From positions 1 to 38,481 of the IMG/VR virus record IMGVR_UViG_3300029258_001219: a DNA stretch of 38,481 nucleotides; one strand, written 5' to 3'. A model generated the notes under the pieces. It made no database searches. It saw nothing but the letters and a program-made list of their open reading frames with translations, and was not told the origin of the DNA. This document shows, one piece after another, positions 22,038-29,694 of this stretch (the first letter of the stretch is position 1; the number at the start of each line of letters is the position of its first letter). The position numbers and the translations under genes are program-made. The DNA is from a virus.

Positions 22038-22745
22038 CTAGTTCTCAGCCCGGCTCAGCTCGAGCCAGTCGGTTCCATCCGAGATCAGGATGATGATCTC
22101 GTTCTGCTCCAGCGCGATGGCTGCCGTCAGATCCGCCCCATTGCCGTCGCCGGAGTCTGCCAAGTTGATCGTCTCTGAAGACTCGTTGACTAGGATGAGC
22201 AGTTGTCCCGCTGTCCCGGCGGTGATCGTCGGCGTGACCTCACCCGCAGCCGTGATGGGCTGATAGGTGCCGGTCGGCGTGAACGCCGCGCCGTTGGTGA
22301 CCGTGATCGATGTCTGCGCAGTGATGCGCAGGTCATCGGCCACAACCACGTCCCCATCCGAGACGGTCAGCCCGGCGGCGAGCGTCAGCCCGCCCGTGGC
22401 ACCAAAGTCCGTGCCTGCCGCGCCGATGTTGGCGATGATGTTGTTGCCCATGTCCACGTTGCCGCCAACGGTTTGCGCGCCGTCCGAGTCCACAGCATAG
22501 ACCGCCGTGCCCGACGGGTTCAGCACCTCGATGGACCGCGCCACACTGTCGTTGTTGACGTATAGCCCCGGTGTGCCTGTAGCCTGTGCGGTTGGCACCG
22601 CCAGATGCAGGCTGTTGAGGTTGCTCACGCCCTGCGGTGAGAAGCCGCTGATGACCGGCCCAGGCCGGAATGCGCCATAGGCCGCCACCAGGCCGACCAG
22701 CAGCACAGCAATGAGCGTGGCGATTGAGATTCGTTTCTGTTCCAT
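22038..22745 (-). CDS. Surface protein with an N-terminal membrane anchor
   Basis: This is a 235-residue protein. After a basic start (MEQKRIS), residues 8-26 are a strong hydrophobic helix (ATLIAVLLVGLVAAYGAF), a signal anchor or uncleaved signal peptide. The rest is beta-rich and fibre-like: SLHLAVPTAQATGTPGLYVNN, IEVLNPSGTAVYAV, GGLTLAAGLTVSDGDVVVADDL, then QLLILVNESSETINL. This pattern is seen in phage fibre and host surface proteins. An export signal is rare for a virion protein; it may act at the host envelope. Confidence 0.6.
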   Translation of the reverse strand: MEQKRISIATLIAVLLVGLVAAYGAFRPGPVISGFSPQGVSNLNSLHLAVPTAQATGTPGLYVNNDSVARSIEVLNPSGTAVYAVDSDGAQTVGGNVDMGNNIIANIGAAGTDFGATGGLTLAAGLTVSDGDVVVADDLRITAQTSITVTNGAAFTPTGTYQPITAAGEVTPTITAGTAGQLLILVNESSETINLADSGDGNGADLTAAIALEQNEIIILISDGTDWLELSRAEN

Positions 22746-22751
22746 TCGTGC

Positions 22752-22784
22752 CCTCCTTGAAGGAGGGCGGGTCGCCCCGCCCTT
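22752..22784 (-). promoter_or_regulatory. Overlapping hairpins after the capsid gene, one masking a ribosome site
   Basis: Downstream of the capsid stop, 22784-22777 pairs with 22772-22765 (8 bp, four-base GCGA loop as transcribed). The 3' arm then overlaps a second hairpin (22768-22763 with 22757-22752), which contains the AAGGAGGG of the next gene. Only one of the two can form; the second would hide the ribosome site, the first would free it. This may set the ratio of capsid to the next product. Confidence 0.5.
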
Positions 22785-22789
22785 CTAGT

Positions 22790-25171
22790 CTAGCTGACGT
22801 TGTTCTTGTGCAGCGGTCGGAAGTCAGACACCGGCGCGCAGTCGTAGGTGCTGCTGTAGCGGAACGTCAGCATCCGCACCTTGAAGCGCAGCGTGTCGTT
22901 GGTGAACATCGCGCCCTGCGTCTCGTCCTCGCTGGTGTAGAGCTCCGGCACGCGGTTGCCCCGGTAGTAGATCGTGTAGATCGCCGGGAACTCGACCGGG
23001 TCTGCCACCAGCGCCCAGTTGTCCGTGTCCGTCCACTCTGGGACCACGATGACCTCGGACTCGCCCTTCCACGGGTTGATCTCGCGGTTGGCCGTCCCCG
23101 GTTTTTCGGGGTTGTCCATCAGCTCGCGGGCCGTTGCTTCCAGGTCCGTCGGAACGAGCAGATAGCGGGGCCGGATGAGCAGCTTGACGCCGCCGCCGGA
23201 GTCGCCCGTGGTCTGCTTGGACATCGCCACGCGCGCCGCCACATACGCATCATAGTCGAGCGCAGCGGTCAGCAGGTTGGCGTGCCCGGTAGCGCCGGAG
23301 GTCGCGGTCGCGTTGAACAGTGCCCCGCCATCGGCCAGCGCAGGACCAGCGTTGGTGTTTGTGGTGAACACGGCGGCCACGTACTTGCTGTGCGTGTTGT
23401 ACCAGGAGTCCGCCAGGAGCTGCGGGATGGCCCGCACCTTGTTGACCTTGTCGGCCAGCAGCGTCTCCATCGTGATCGCGACAAAGTTGCCGCGCTTCAC
23501 GAACGCAGCCGTCTCTTCCTCGTCCACCATCGAGAGCTCGGTGTACGCTTGGCCTTCCTCGACCACGTCGAGCGTCGAGAGCCCGAAGAAGCGAACGAGC
23601 GTCGCCGTGTCGATGGTGTCGACCTCTTCCTCGCGCACGATCGGCTTCCACCACTGATGGCGCTTCTGGAAGTCGGCGGCCAGCATGATGTTGACCGTGT
23701 TCTTGACCACGCTGGAGAGCGTCGAGGTCGTCGCGGCCTCAAACGTGCGCTCCAGTGGGTCGCCAAAGCCCTGGATCAGCCACTCGGACAGCCTGCGCGT
23801 GTTGCCGAGCGGTCGACCCGCCTTGATCCACGCCTGGTAGCCCTTGGATTCCTTGAGCCGGTCCTCCGTCTCCTCGTCCTCGATGGACTCCAGACGGCGG
23901 AAGTCGTAGTTGCCGGCCAGCAGCCGCATGAACTCGACCTCGCGCCAGTCCTGCTCGTTCATCCCCACGCTGAGGACGCCCGAACGTCCACCGGCGCCCT
24001 TGACGTTGCCGCTGGCGTCGCGCGCCGCTGCCACGTTGCGCAGATTCTCGATCATGCGCGTTACCTCGTCTTTCTTGAACACCTTGCCGTCGAATGCCTC
24101 ACGGACCACCTTGGCGGCGTCCTTGGGCAACTTGGCCGCGTCGAGCATGTCGCGCAGCACGATCCTGCATTCGAGCCTGCGCACCGCTTCCTGCGCGGCG
24201 GCGATCTCGTCCGCCTTGTCCTGCGCGGCGTTGGCGGCGGCCTGTGCGGCCTCCGCTGGCTCCACGTCCGCCGGTACAGCGGTTGCTACTTCCTCTGCCG
24301 CGTCTGCGACCTCTTCTGCGGCCTCTTCCGGCGACTCCGCCGGCTCTTCCATTGGCTCTTCGTCCTGCTCGCGTGAGGCGAGGGCTTCCTCAAGCGCAGC
24401 AATTCGAGCTTCTAGCTGTTCGAGTGTTGCTGGCATGTCTGCCTCCTTGTGTTGTGTTGCGGCGATGAGGCGTTTGAATCCCCCGCCTGCCGCTGGTTGT
24501 GCGACTACGTCTACCGACATGATCTTGCTGAATCCCTCAATCAGTGGCATGCGCTCGCCCTCAATTTCTGCGCTGCCCCGCTGAATCGGGAACGTGTCCA
24601 TGGACAGCCCAATGCTGTCCAACTTTCCTCGCTTGTATGCGTTCAACAACTTCTCGGCGACTGCGTCCTCGATCAGTGTAAAGATGCCTCGAAGCTGCTT
24701 GACTTCTTCGTTCCATCGCACATTGTCAATCACGCCCAGCCACTCATTCTTGACCGAGCGCATCCCGCCGCGTTCCTCGAACTCCGCATCGGTGAGGTGG
24801 TTGTCAAAGACGCGCACCCCCTCGAACAGGGATGCACTGGTTTTCAGGCCAGCGCAATTGTATAGGCGCTTATTGTCACTTTTGATGTACTCGCGCCCAT
24901 TAACGGTGACGACGTTGCTTTTGTCGTCCTTTGCGCCGACAATCACCACATCCCACACTGTTCCCGTTGGTTCCTTACCGCGTGGTGTCAGTTTCGCTTC
25001 AACATAGTGTTGCTCTGACTGCGGCACCATCTCGCCCTCCACGCCCTCCACGATGCTGGCGTAGCAGATTTTGATGGCCCGTTCCTTGCTCGCGCCCTGC
25101 TTGGCCTGCACGTCGGCGACGCAAGCATCCATCTCATCCCACTTGTCACGCGGTACGTTGTCGTAGGGCAT
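22790..25171 (-). CDS. Fused prohead protease, scaffold and major capsid protein
   Basis: This is a 793-residue protein. Residues 60-240 are a capsid-maturation protease of the S78/S14-like type: His125 in DNHLT, Ser190 in SIGLSMD and a VDVVAQPA strand. Residues 245-335 are an acidic Glu/Ala-rich coiled segment that looks like a scaffold. Residues from about 400 to the end form the capsid subunit, with FKVRMLTFRYSSTYDC near the end. AAAAGGAGGG precedes the ATG. In most phages protease, scaffold and capsid are two or three genes. Self-cleavage between the parts would be expected. Confidence 0.85.
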   Translation of the reverse strand: MPYDNVPRDKWDEMDACVADVQAKQGASKERAIKICYASIVEGVEGEMVPQSEQHYVEAKLTPRGKEPTGTVWDVVIVGAKDDKSNVVTVNGREYIKSDNKRLYNCAGLKTSASLFEGVRVFDNHLTDAEFEERGGMRSVKNEWLGVIDNVRWNEEVKQLRGIFTLIEDAVAEKLLNAYKRGKLDSIGLSMDTFPIQRGSAEIEGERMPLIEGFSKIMSVDVVAQPAAGGGFKRLIAATQHKEADMPATLEQLEARIAALEEALASREQDEEPMEEPAESPEEAAEEVADAAEEVATAVPADVEPAEAAQAAANAAQDKADEIAAAQEAVRRLECRIVLRDMLDAAKLPKDAAKVVREAFDGKVFKKDEVTRMIENLRNVAAARDASGNVKGAGGRSGVLSVGMNEQDWREVEFMRLLAGNYDFRRLESIEDEETEDRLKESKGYQAWIKAGRPLGNTRRLSEWLIQGFGDPLERTFEAATTSTLSSVVKNTVNIMLAADFQKRHQWWKPIVREEEVDTIDTATLVRFFGLSTLDVVEEGQAYTELSMVDEEETAAFVKRGNFVAITMETLLADKVNKVRAIPQLLADSWYNTHSKYVAAVFTTNTNAGPALADGGALFNATATSGATGHANLLTAALDYDAYVAARVAMSKQTTGDSGGGVKLLIRPRYLLVPTDLEATARELMDNPEKPGTANREINPWKGESEVIVVPEWTDTDNWALVADPVEFPAIYTIYYRGNRVPELYTSEDETQGAMFTNDTLRFKVRMLTFRYSSTYDCAPVSDFRPLHKNNVS

Positions 25172-26077
25172 CTATGCCGCCCTCCTTTTGAGCTCCGCCG
25201 CCACGCGTCCGTCGAGGCTGCTCCCCACGCGCCCCAGCGCCGGGTGGTGCGTCACGCTGCGGCAGCGGCAGTTGATCGTCTCTCCCGGCGGGCCGTTGGG
25301 GTCACACGGGTACATCAGCCGCGCCGTGCCCACCACGAACGGCTCGTCCACCGGGATCGGGTTGCTCTTGTAGCGCATGTGCGCCCGCAGGTGCGTGGGC
25401 CGCGTCCGCCCGTCTGCCGTGGCCACCCAGCTCTTGGTCAGATCCGGAATCTGTTGGGCGCTGGCAATCTGCTGGGAGTGCGTGGCCAGGTTGAACGCCC
25501 GCTGCATCTCGGTGCGCAGAATCGTCTCGCCCCGCGCCGCCACGCCCTTGACCGGGTCGGGCCGCGCCTTCCACACGCCGGTGCGGGCGTCGATGCCCAG
25601 GTCGCTCGTGATGCCCTTCATCGCATCGAGCGGCGACTTGTCGCCCAGCACAGCCAATCGGATCTGCTGGTCGATCTTGGCCCGCGCCTGGTCGCTGATC
25701 TGCTTGACCAGCCGGGCGCTGAAATCCACGATGGCGTTGGTCTGCGCCGTCGAGAAGCGGTGATAGCCACTGCGCAGCCCCACCGTCTCAAACGGCTGCA
25801 CCACGCTGTCCATCCCGGTCTGCACCGCGCCCTGCATCGCCGACTGCAACTCGCTGGCAAGCTGGCCCTCGAATGTCTCGATCTGCGCCTCCACGTTGGC
25901 CCGCAGCTCGCGCAGATGCACGGCGTCGAACCCCTGCACCGTAGCGACCTGGGCCGCGATGCGCTGGCGCAGCTCTTTCAGCATAGAGAGCATGCGGCGA
26001 ATGGTCGTGTCCTCCAACTCGCCGTAGCGGTTGGCGATGGCGTTCAGTTCTGCGACGTACTCCTGCGCGATGGTCAT
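25172..26077 (-). CDS. MuF-like head morphogenesis protein
   Basis: This is a 301-residue protein; the ATG overlaps the portal stop (ATGA). The N-terminal half is long helices (ELDD/RRMLSMLKELRQRIA-like). The C-terminal part holds ETILRTEMQRAFNLATH, WVATADGRTRPTHLRAH, VGTARLMYPCDPNGPPGE and INCRCRSV, the signature of phage Mu gpF-type minor head proteins. It helps head assembly and may go with the DNA. No toxin domain follows. Confidence 0.9.
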   Translation of the reverse strand: MTIAQEYVAELNAIANRYGELEDTTIRRMLSMLKELRQRIAAQVATVQGFDAVHLRELRANVEAQIETFEGQLASELQSAMQGAVQTGMDSVVQPFETVGLRSGYHRFSTAQTNAIVDFSARLVKQISDQARAKIDQQIRLAVLGDKSPLDAMKGITSDLGIDARTGVWKARPDPVKGVAARGETILRTEMQRAFNLATHSQQIASAQQIPDLTKSWVATADGRTRPTHLRAHMRYKSNPIPVDEPFVVGTARLMYPCDPNGPPGETINCRCRSVTHHPALGRVGSSLDGRVAAELKRRAA

Positions 26078-27666
26078 CGATCTCCAAACGTGACCGCTGT
26101 AGGCTCGTCCGCTGTCAACACGCCGTGCGCTTGCAGCCAACTGTTGCGGTCCATCTGCCCGTCGAGCTGCCCGTCCTGCACGGCCACCTGCGCCTTCTTG
26201 AGCTCCTCCTGTACGTCCACCTCCACGCCCATCTCCGCCACGACGCGGGCGAACACCTCCGCCGCCGTCTCTTGCGAGAGCCAGCCCCGGTCCTCGGCAA
26301 TCATCAGCGCCGTGGCCAGCGCGCTGGCTGAGGTGGACAGCGACGCCAGGTCGCGCACGGTCATCTCCGGCATCGTCAGATCCACGTCCGCGCCCTCGTC
26401 CCACTCGACCGTGTGGGCAATCTCGGCCTGGTCGCGGGCGAACGCAAGCAGCGCGATGAACATATCGCGCACGCCGTCCTGGTCCTGCTCCATCGTCCGC
26501 CAGGTCGGGTCGTTCTGCGCCTGCGCCGTGGCGCGGTTGGTCTCGTCGCCGTAGCCGTACCAATGGCGCGGCAACCCCAGCCCGCCCAGGGTGAACGTGT
26601 TGAGCTCGCGGTGCGTCTCGATAGACGGCTGCTGCTTGAGGTCGGGCGCGTTGAGGTTCCACTGCTCGCGCTCGTTGTGGACCTTCCAGGACCCCTTCTT
26701 GGGCGGGCTCTGGGCAATCTCGGCGGCGCGCTGCTTGACCTCATCCGGCTGCGCCCCCTCTATGGTCACGTCGCCAAAGAAATAGCCGGCCACGTTCTCC
26801 CGCTCGGCGAGGTCGAATAGCACCATCTCGTCCTGGTCGATCCAGTCCGCCACTTGCAGCAGGTCGCTGTAGCCACGCGATTGGTTGGACAGGTCGTTGC
26901 GCGAGAAGTAAAAGCACGAGCCCTCGTAGCCGTCCACACCGTAATGCGCCCAGACTTCCCGCTCCCAGTCCTCCAGCGCCGCTTGCTCGTGGGTGACGAG
27001 CTTGCCCGCGTGCTCGCCGGGCTGCACCTCGTCGCCGTCCATCGCACCCTCATCCAGCCGCACAATGCGGTACAGGCGCTGGCGGTCGGTGCGCGCCCGC
27101 CACGGCTCGTCGCTGTCGGCCTCGACCGGCTTGAGCACGACGATCCACTTTTCCAGCACGTTGTCGGGATGGCTGATCACACGCTCGATCTCGACCGGGT
27201 CGATGTAGCCCAGCCGCACGCGCCCATCGGTCGCCCGCACGAACACGGGGAACATCTGCTCGCCCAGGAGGTGCAGTTGCAGGGCGAACTTTTTGGCCCG
27301 GCTGTCGAGCTTGTTGTCGGCCCAGAATGCCTGGAGGTGCTCGGTCAACGCGTCGTCGTCGCTGGCCGGCGTCACGCCCCCGCCGAGCTCATAGTCGCGC
27401 TTGACGTGCAGGTATCGCTTGGCGACGGGGCTCATCAGAAAGACGCGCCACGCCGTGTCGAGCACGCTGCCATAGTCGAGCCCGCCGAAATCGCGTATCG
27501 AGCCCGCCGTGGCCCGCCGGTAGCCGAACTTGGCCAGGTCGCCGCTGGGCGGCTCGTCCTCGCCGCCGTCGTCGTAGCCCGCTTCCCAGGCACGCGCGAG
27601 CGCCCGCTCGTGGTCCTCTGCGGGCACCGCCTTGAGAATCTCCAGGATGCGATCTCTTATTGCCAT
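26074..27666 (-). CDS. Portal protein
   Basis: This is a 530-residue protein in the standard place between the large terminase and the MuF-like gene. Typical features include LDTAWRVFLMSPVAKRYL, the wing-like FPVFVRATDGRVRLGYIDP, SNQSRGYSDLLQVADWID, and LGLPRHWYGYGDETNRATA. The dodecameric ring at one capsid vertex is the DNA gate. Its start overlaps the end of the terminase by ten bases. Confidence 0.9.
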   Translation of the reverse strand: MAIRDRILEILKAVPAEDHERALARAWEAGYDDGGEDEPPSGDLAKFGYRRATAGSIRDFGGLDYGSVLDTAWRVFLMSPVAKRYLHVKRDYELGGGVTPASDDDALTEHLQAFWADNKLDSRAKKFALQLHLLGEQMFPVFVRATDGRVRLGYIDPVEIERVISHPDNVLEKWIVVLKPVEADSDEPWRARTDRQRLYRIVRLDEGAMDGDEVQPGEHAGKLVTHEQAALEDWEREVWAHYGVDGYEGSCFYFSRNDLSNQSRGYSDLLQVADWIDQDEMVLFDLAERENVAGYFFGDVTIEGAQPDEVKQRAAEIAQSPPKKGSWKVHNEREQWNLNAPDLKQQPSIETHRELNTFTLGGLGLPRHWYGYGDETNRATAQAQNDPTWRTMEQDQDGVRDMFIALLAFARDQAEIAHTVEWDEGADVDLTMPEMTVRDLASLSTSASALATALMIAEDRGWLSQETAAEVFARVVAEMGVEVDVQEELKKAQVAVQDGQLDGQMDRNSWLQAHGVLTADEPTAVTFGDR

Positions 27667-28988
27667 AGGAGCCGTCTCCGTTCGGGCTGATAGTGTTCGG
27701 GCGCCACGTCCACGGTGGCGCTGGCTGCTCGTCCTGTTCCATCCGCGTACATCACGCCGTAGCGCATCGCGTCCATTCCGTGATTATCCACATCGACCGG
27801 CGCCTCCTTGATCGGCTTGCCGTCCCTTGCTTCCGGCCACACGTAGGCCGGGAACTCATGTGCCGTACACGTCGGCTTGTACTCCCGGCGTAGCCCTCGA
27901 TCTTCCTCCGCCAGCGCATCGCGCATCACGAATAGCCGTGCGCGATTGTCTCCCGCCTTACGTAGTCGCGCCTGCACCTTCTGGATGCCCACCGAGACCG
28001 CCTTGCGCGCCGCGACCGTCGAGACGCCGTGGCGTTCCAGTGTCGCCCGGTCCTCCGCGTCGTGGTCGCACACGGTCGCCTCGATCCGCTCGCCTGCACT
28101 CAGCCGCACAATGTCCCTCGCATGGTCCTCCACCAGCCGCTGCGTGTGGTAGATCTCGCGGTACAGGTACATGCGCCCGTCGTGGTCGATGGCCCACCAC
28201 TGGCACACGAACGGGTTGGTGTATCCAAAGTCGATGGCCCGGATGCGCCGCCAGTCCGCCGGAATCTCGAACGGGTCGATGTGGTGCAACGCTTCGCTGT
28301 AGCCATCGTAGACGACGCCCTCCGCCTGCACCGCACGACCCTCGAATAGTCGCACGCGACGCAGGCCAGTCAGCGCCGCCAGTCGCGTGCGAGTGACCTC
28401 ACCCTGCGTTGTCCAGTCCTCTTCCTCGTGGTCGTAGAGCGTCGGGTTGTCCCGGTGCCACGAGTAGAACCGGGCGATGCCCTTGCGATGGTACATCCAG
28501 TGCGTCGGATAGGTCGGGTTGGCGTCCCCCAGCGTTTGGCTGTAGGGCATGTGCCCCGCGCGTCCGGTCGTGCGCGTGGTCAGCGTCTCCCACTCATCCA
28601 GCGTCAGCTCCTCCGCCTGGTTGACGTAGATCACGTCGTGCTCGGCAGAGAGGATGCGGCTCGACTTGTCCAGCCCCGCGACCCAGATGCGGGCGCCCGT
28701 CGGGTAGTCGAACCACTGCGGCTTTTCGCCGCCGTAGGTGTCGATCTGCGCCGACTCGCCCAGCACCTTCTCCTGGAACGTGACCAGCACGGTCGAATAT
28801 GTGGATGTTAAGGTCTTGCGTAAGATGACGATAGATGCCTTGCGATATTTGAGCGCACAGAGGTGCAGCTTCCACAGCAGCCCGAAGGTCTTGCCCGTCT
28901 CCGCCGGACCGATGAGCAGCACCTCCGCGTCGCGGCACCGGAACGCATCTCGGTTGTCGCCATAGAAGCTCGGTACATCATACGTCAT
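27657..28988 (-). CDS. terL: Terminase large subunit
   Basis: This is a 443-residue protein. The ATPase domain has Walker A GPAETGKT at 27-34 and a Walker-B-like VIYVNQAEE at 119-127. The nuclease domain has AIDFGYTNP with Asp253, VCDHDAED with Asp308/310, and DVDNHGMDAMRYG with Asp401/406. It cuts concatemers and pumps DNA through the portal using ATP. Length and motif order are usual for the family. The start overlaps the small-subunit gene. Confidence 0.95.
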   Translation of the reverse strand: MTYDVPSFYGDNRDAFRCRDAEVLLIGPAETGKTFGLLWKLHLCALKYRKASIVILRKTLTSTYSTVLVTFQEKVLGESAQIDTYGGEKPQWFDYPTGARIWVAGLDKSSRILSAEHDVIYVNQAEELTLDEWETLTTRTTGRAGHMPYSQTLGDANPTYPTHWMYHRKGIARFYSWHRDNPTLYDHEEEDWTTQGEVTRTRLAALTGLRRVRLFEGRAVQAEGVVYDGYSEALHHIDPFEIPADWRRIRAIDFGYTNPFVCQWWAIDHDGRMYLYREIYHTQRLVEDHARDIVRLSAGERIEATVCDHDAEDRATLERHGVSTVAARKAVSVGIQKVQARLRKAGDNRARLFVMRDALAEEDRGLRREYKPTCTAHEFPAYVWPEARDGKPIKEAPVDVDNHGMDAMRYGVMYADGTGRAASATVDVAPEHYQPERRRLLWQ

Positions 28989-29418
28989 CGCTCGATACGT
29001 TGCTGTCGATAAAGCGAACGGTCAGCGGCTCGCCGTCGGCGCCTGTGACCTCTTGGCGCATCGTGGCTCGCCCCATCTCCCACTCAATAATCTCCGTCGC
29101 TACCCGCTGGCGGAGGCCGTCATCATCCAGGTCCAGCCCTGCCACCTTGACCATCATCGCCTTGGCGAGATTGCGCCGTCGGATGTGGGCGGCCATAATC
29201 AGCCCATCCATCGCCATCAGGCGCACCGCTTCCTTGACCTGATCCGGCCAGCCATACACCGTGCGCGCACTGATGCCAATGGCCGCCGCCGCCTCCTTGT
29301 CTGTGGAGTACTCCTGGCGCGCAATGACGAAGCGCATCTGATCGGTAGTCAATCCGGCCAGAATCGCCTCCAGACGGTCAGATGTGCAGTTTTCTACCTT
29401 TTCCGTCTTCTCCGTCAT
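28978..29418 (-). CDS. terS: Terminase small subunit
   Basis: This is a 146-residue protein. Residues 30-60 hold TTDQMRFVIARQEYSTDKE then AAAIGISARTVYGWP, a helix-turn-helix as used by small terminases to bind the packaging site. The remainder is helical (AAHIRRRNLAKAMMVKVAGL, EIIEWEMGRATM). It lies immediately before terL. The start overlaps the preceding gene by 41 bases. Confidence 0.85.
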   Translation of the reverse strand: MTEKTEKVENCTSDRLEAILAGLTTDQMRFVIARQEYSTDKEAAAAIGISARTVYGWPDQVKEAVRLMAMDGLIMAAHIRRRNLAKAMMVKVAGLDLDDDGLRQRVATEIIEWEMGRATMRQEVTGADGEPLTVRFIDSNVSSDDV

Positions 29419-29593
29419 CGTCCTGCTCTAGTGCCTCACACGTCACCTGCAACACCACCCCGAACCGCTTGCACGTCATCAGCTCCGCCGCCTGCATCAC
29501 GCTGCTCTCCGGCGCGTCCAACGTGAAGCGCAGTCCACCGTCCGCGAGCGTCTGCACCCGTGCCACCTGCGCAGAGAAGGTGATGGCGTCCAT
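29378..29593 (-). CDS. Hypothetical protein upstream of the terminase
   Basis: This is a 71-residue protein: a beta-rich first half (ITFSAQVARVQTLADGGLRFTLD), a helix (SSVMQAAELM) and an acidic end (EQDDDGEDGKGRK). It shares its last 41 bases with terS in another frame. The composition and the CKRFGVVLQVTCEA strand suggest a small SH3- or OB-like fold. Function unknown. Confidence 0.6.
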   Translation of the reverse strand: MDAITFSAQVARVQTLADGGLRFTLDAPESSVMQAAELMTCKRFGVVLQVTCEALEQDDDGEDGKGRKLHI

Positions 29594-29615
29594 CAGCTCG
29601 CACCGAAGGGCCGGA

Positions 29616-29693
29616 TCATCGGGTGCCCAGCCCTCCCCGGCCCCCGGTGCAGAAAGGAGGAGAAGTGATGATGGCGGCTACACGTGTGGTCAC
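29616..29693 (-). CDS. Possible 25-residue peptide
   Basis: GTG start one base after the phosphoesterase stop; the peptide ends PPFCTGGRGGLGTR. Its stop overlaps the ATG of an 8-codon frame (29593-29619) whose stop touches the next gene. The chain of overlaps is suggestive, but there is no clear ribosome site and no family. Confidence 0.3.
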   Translation of the reverse strand: MTTRVAAIITSPPFCTGGRGGLGTR

Positions 29694-29694
29694 C

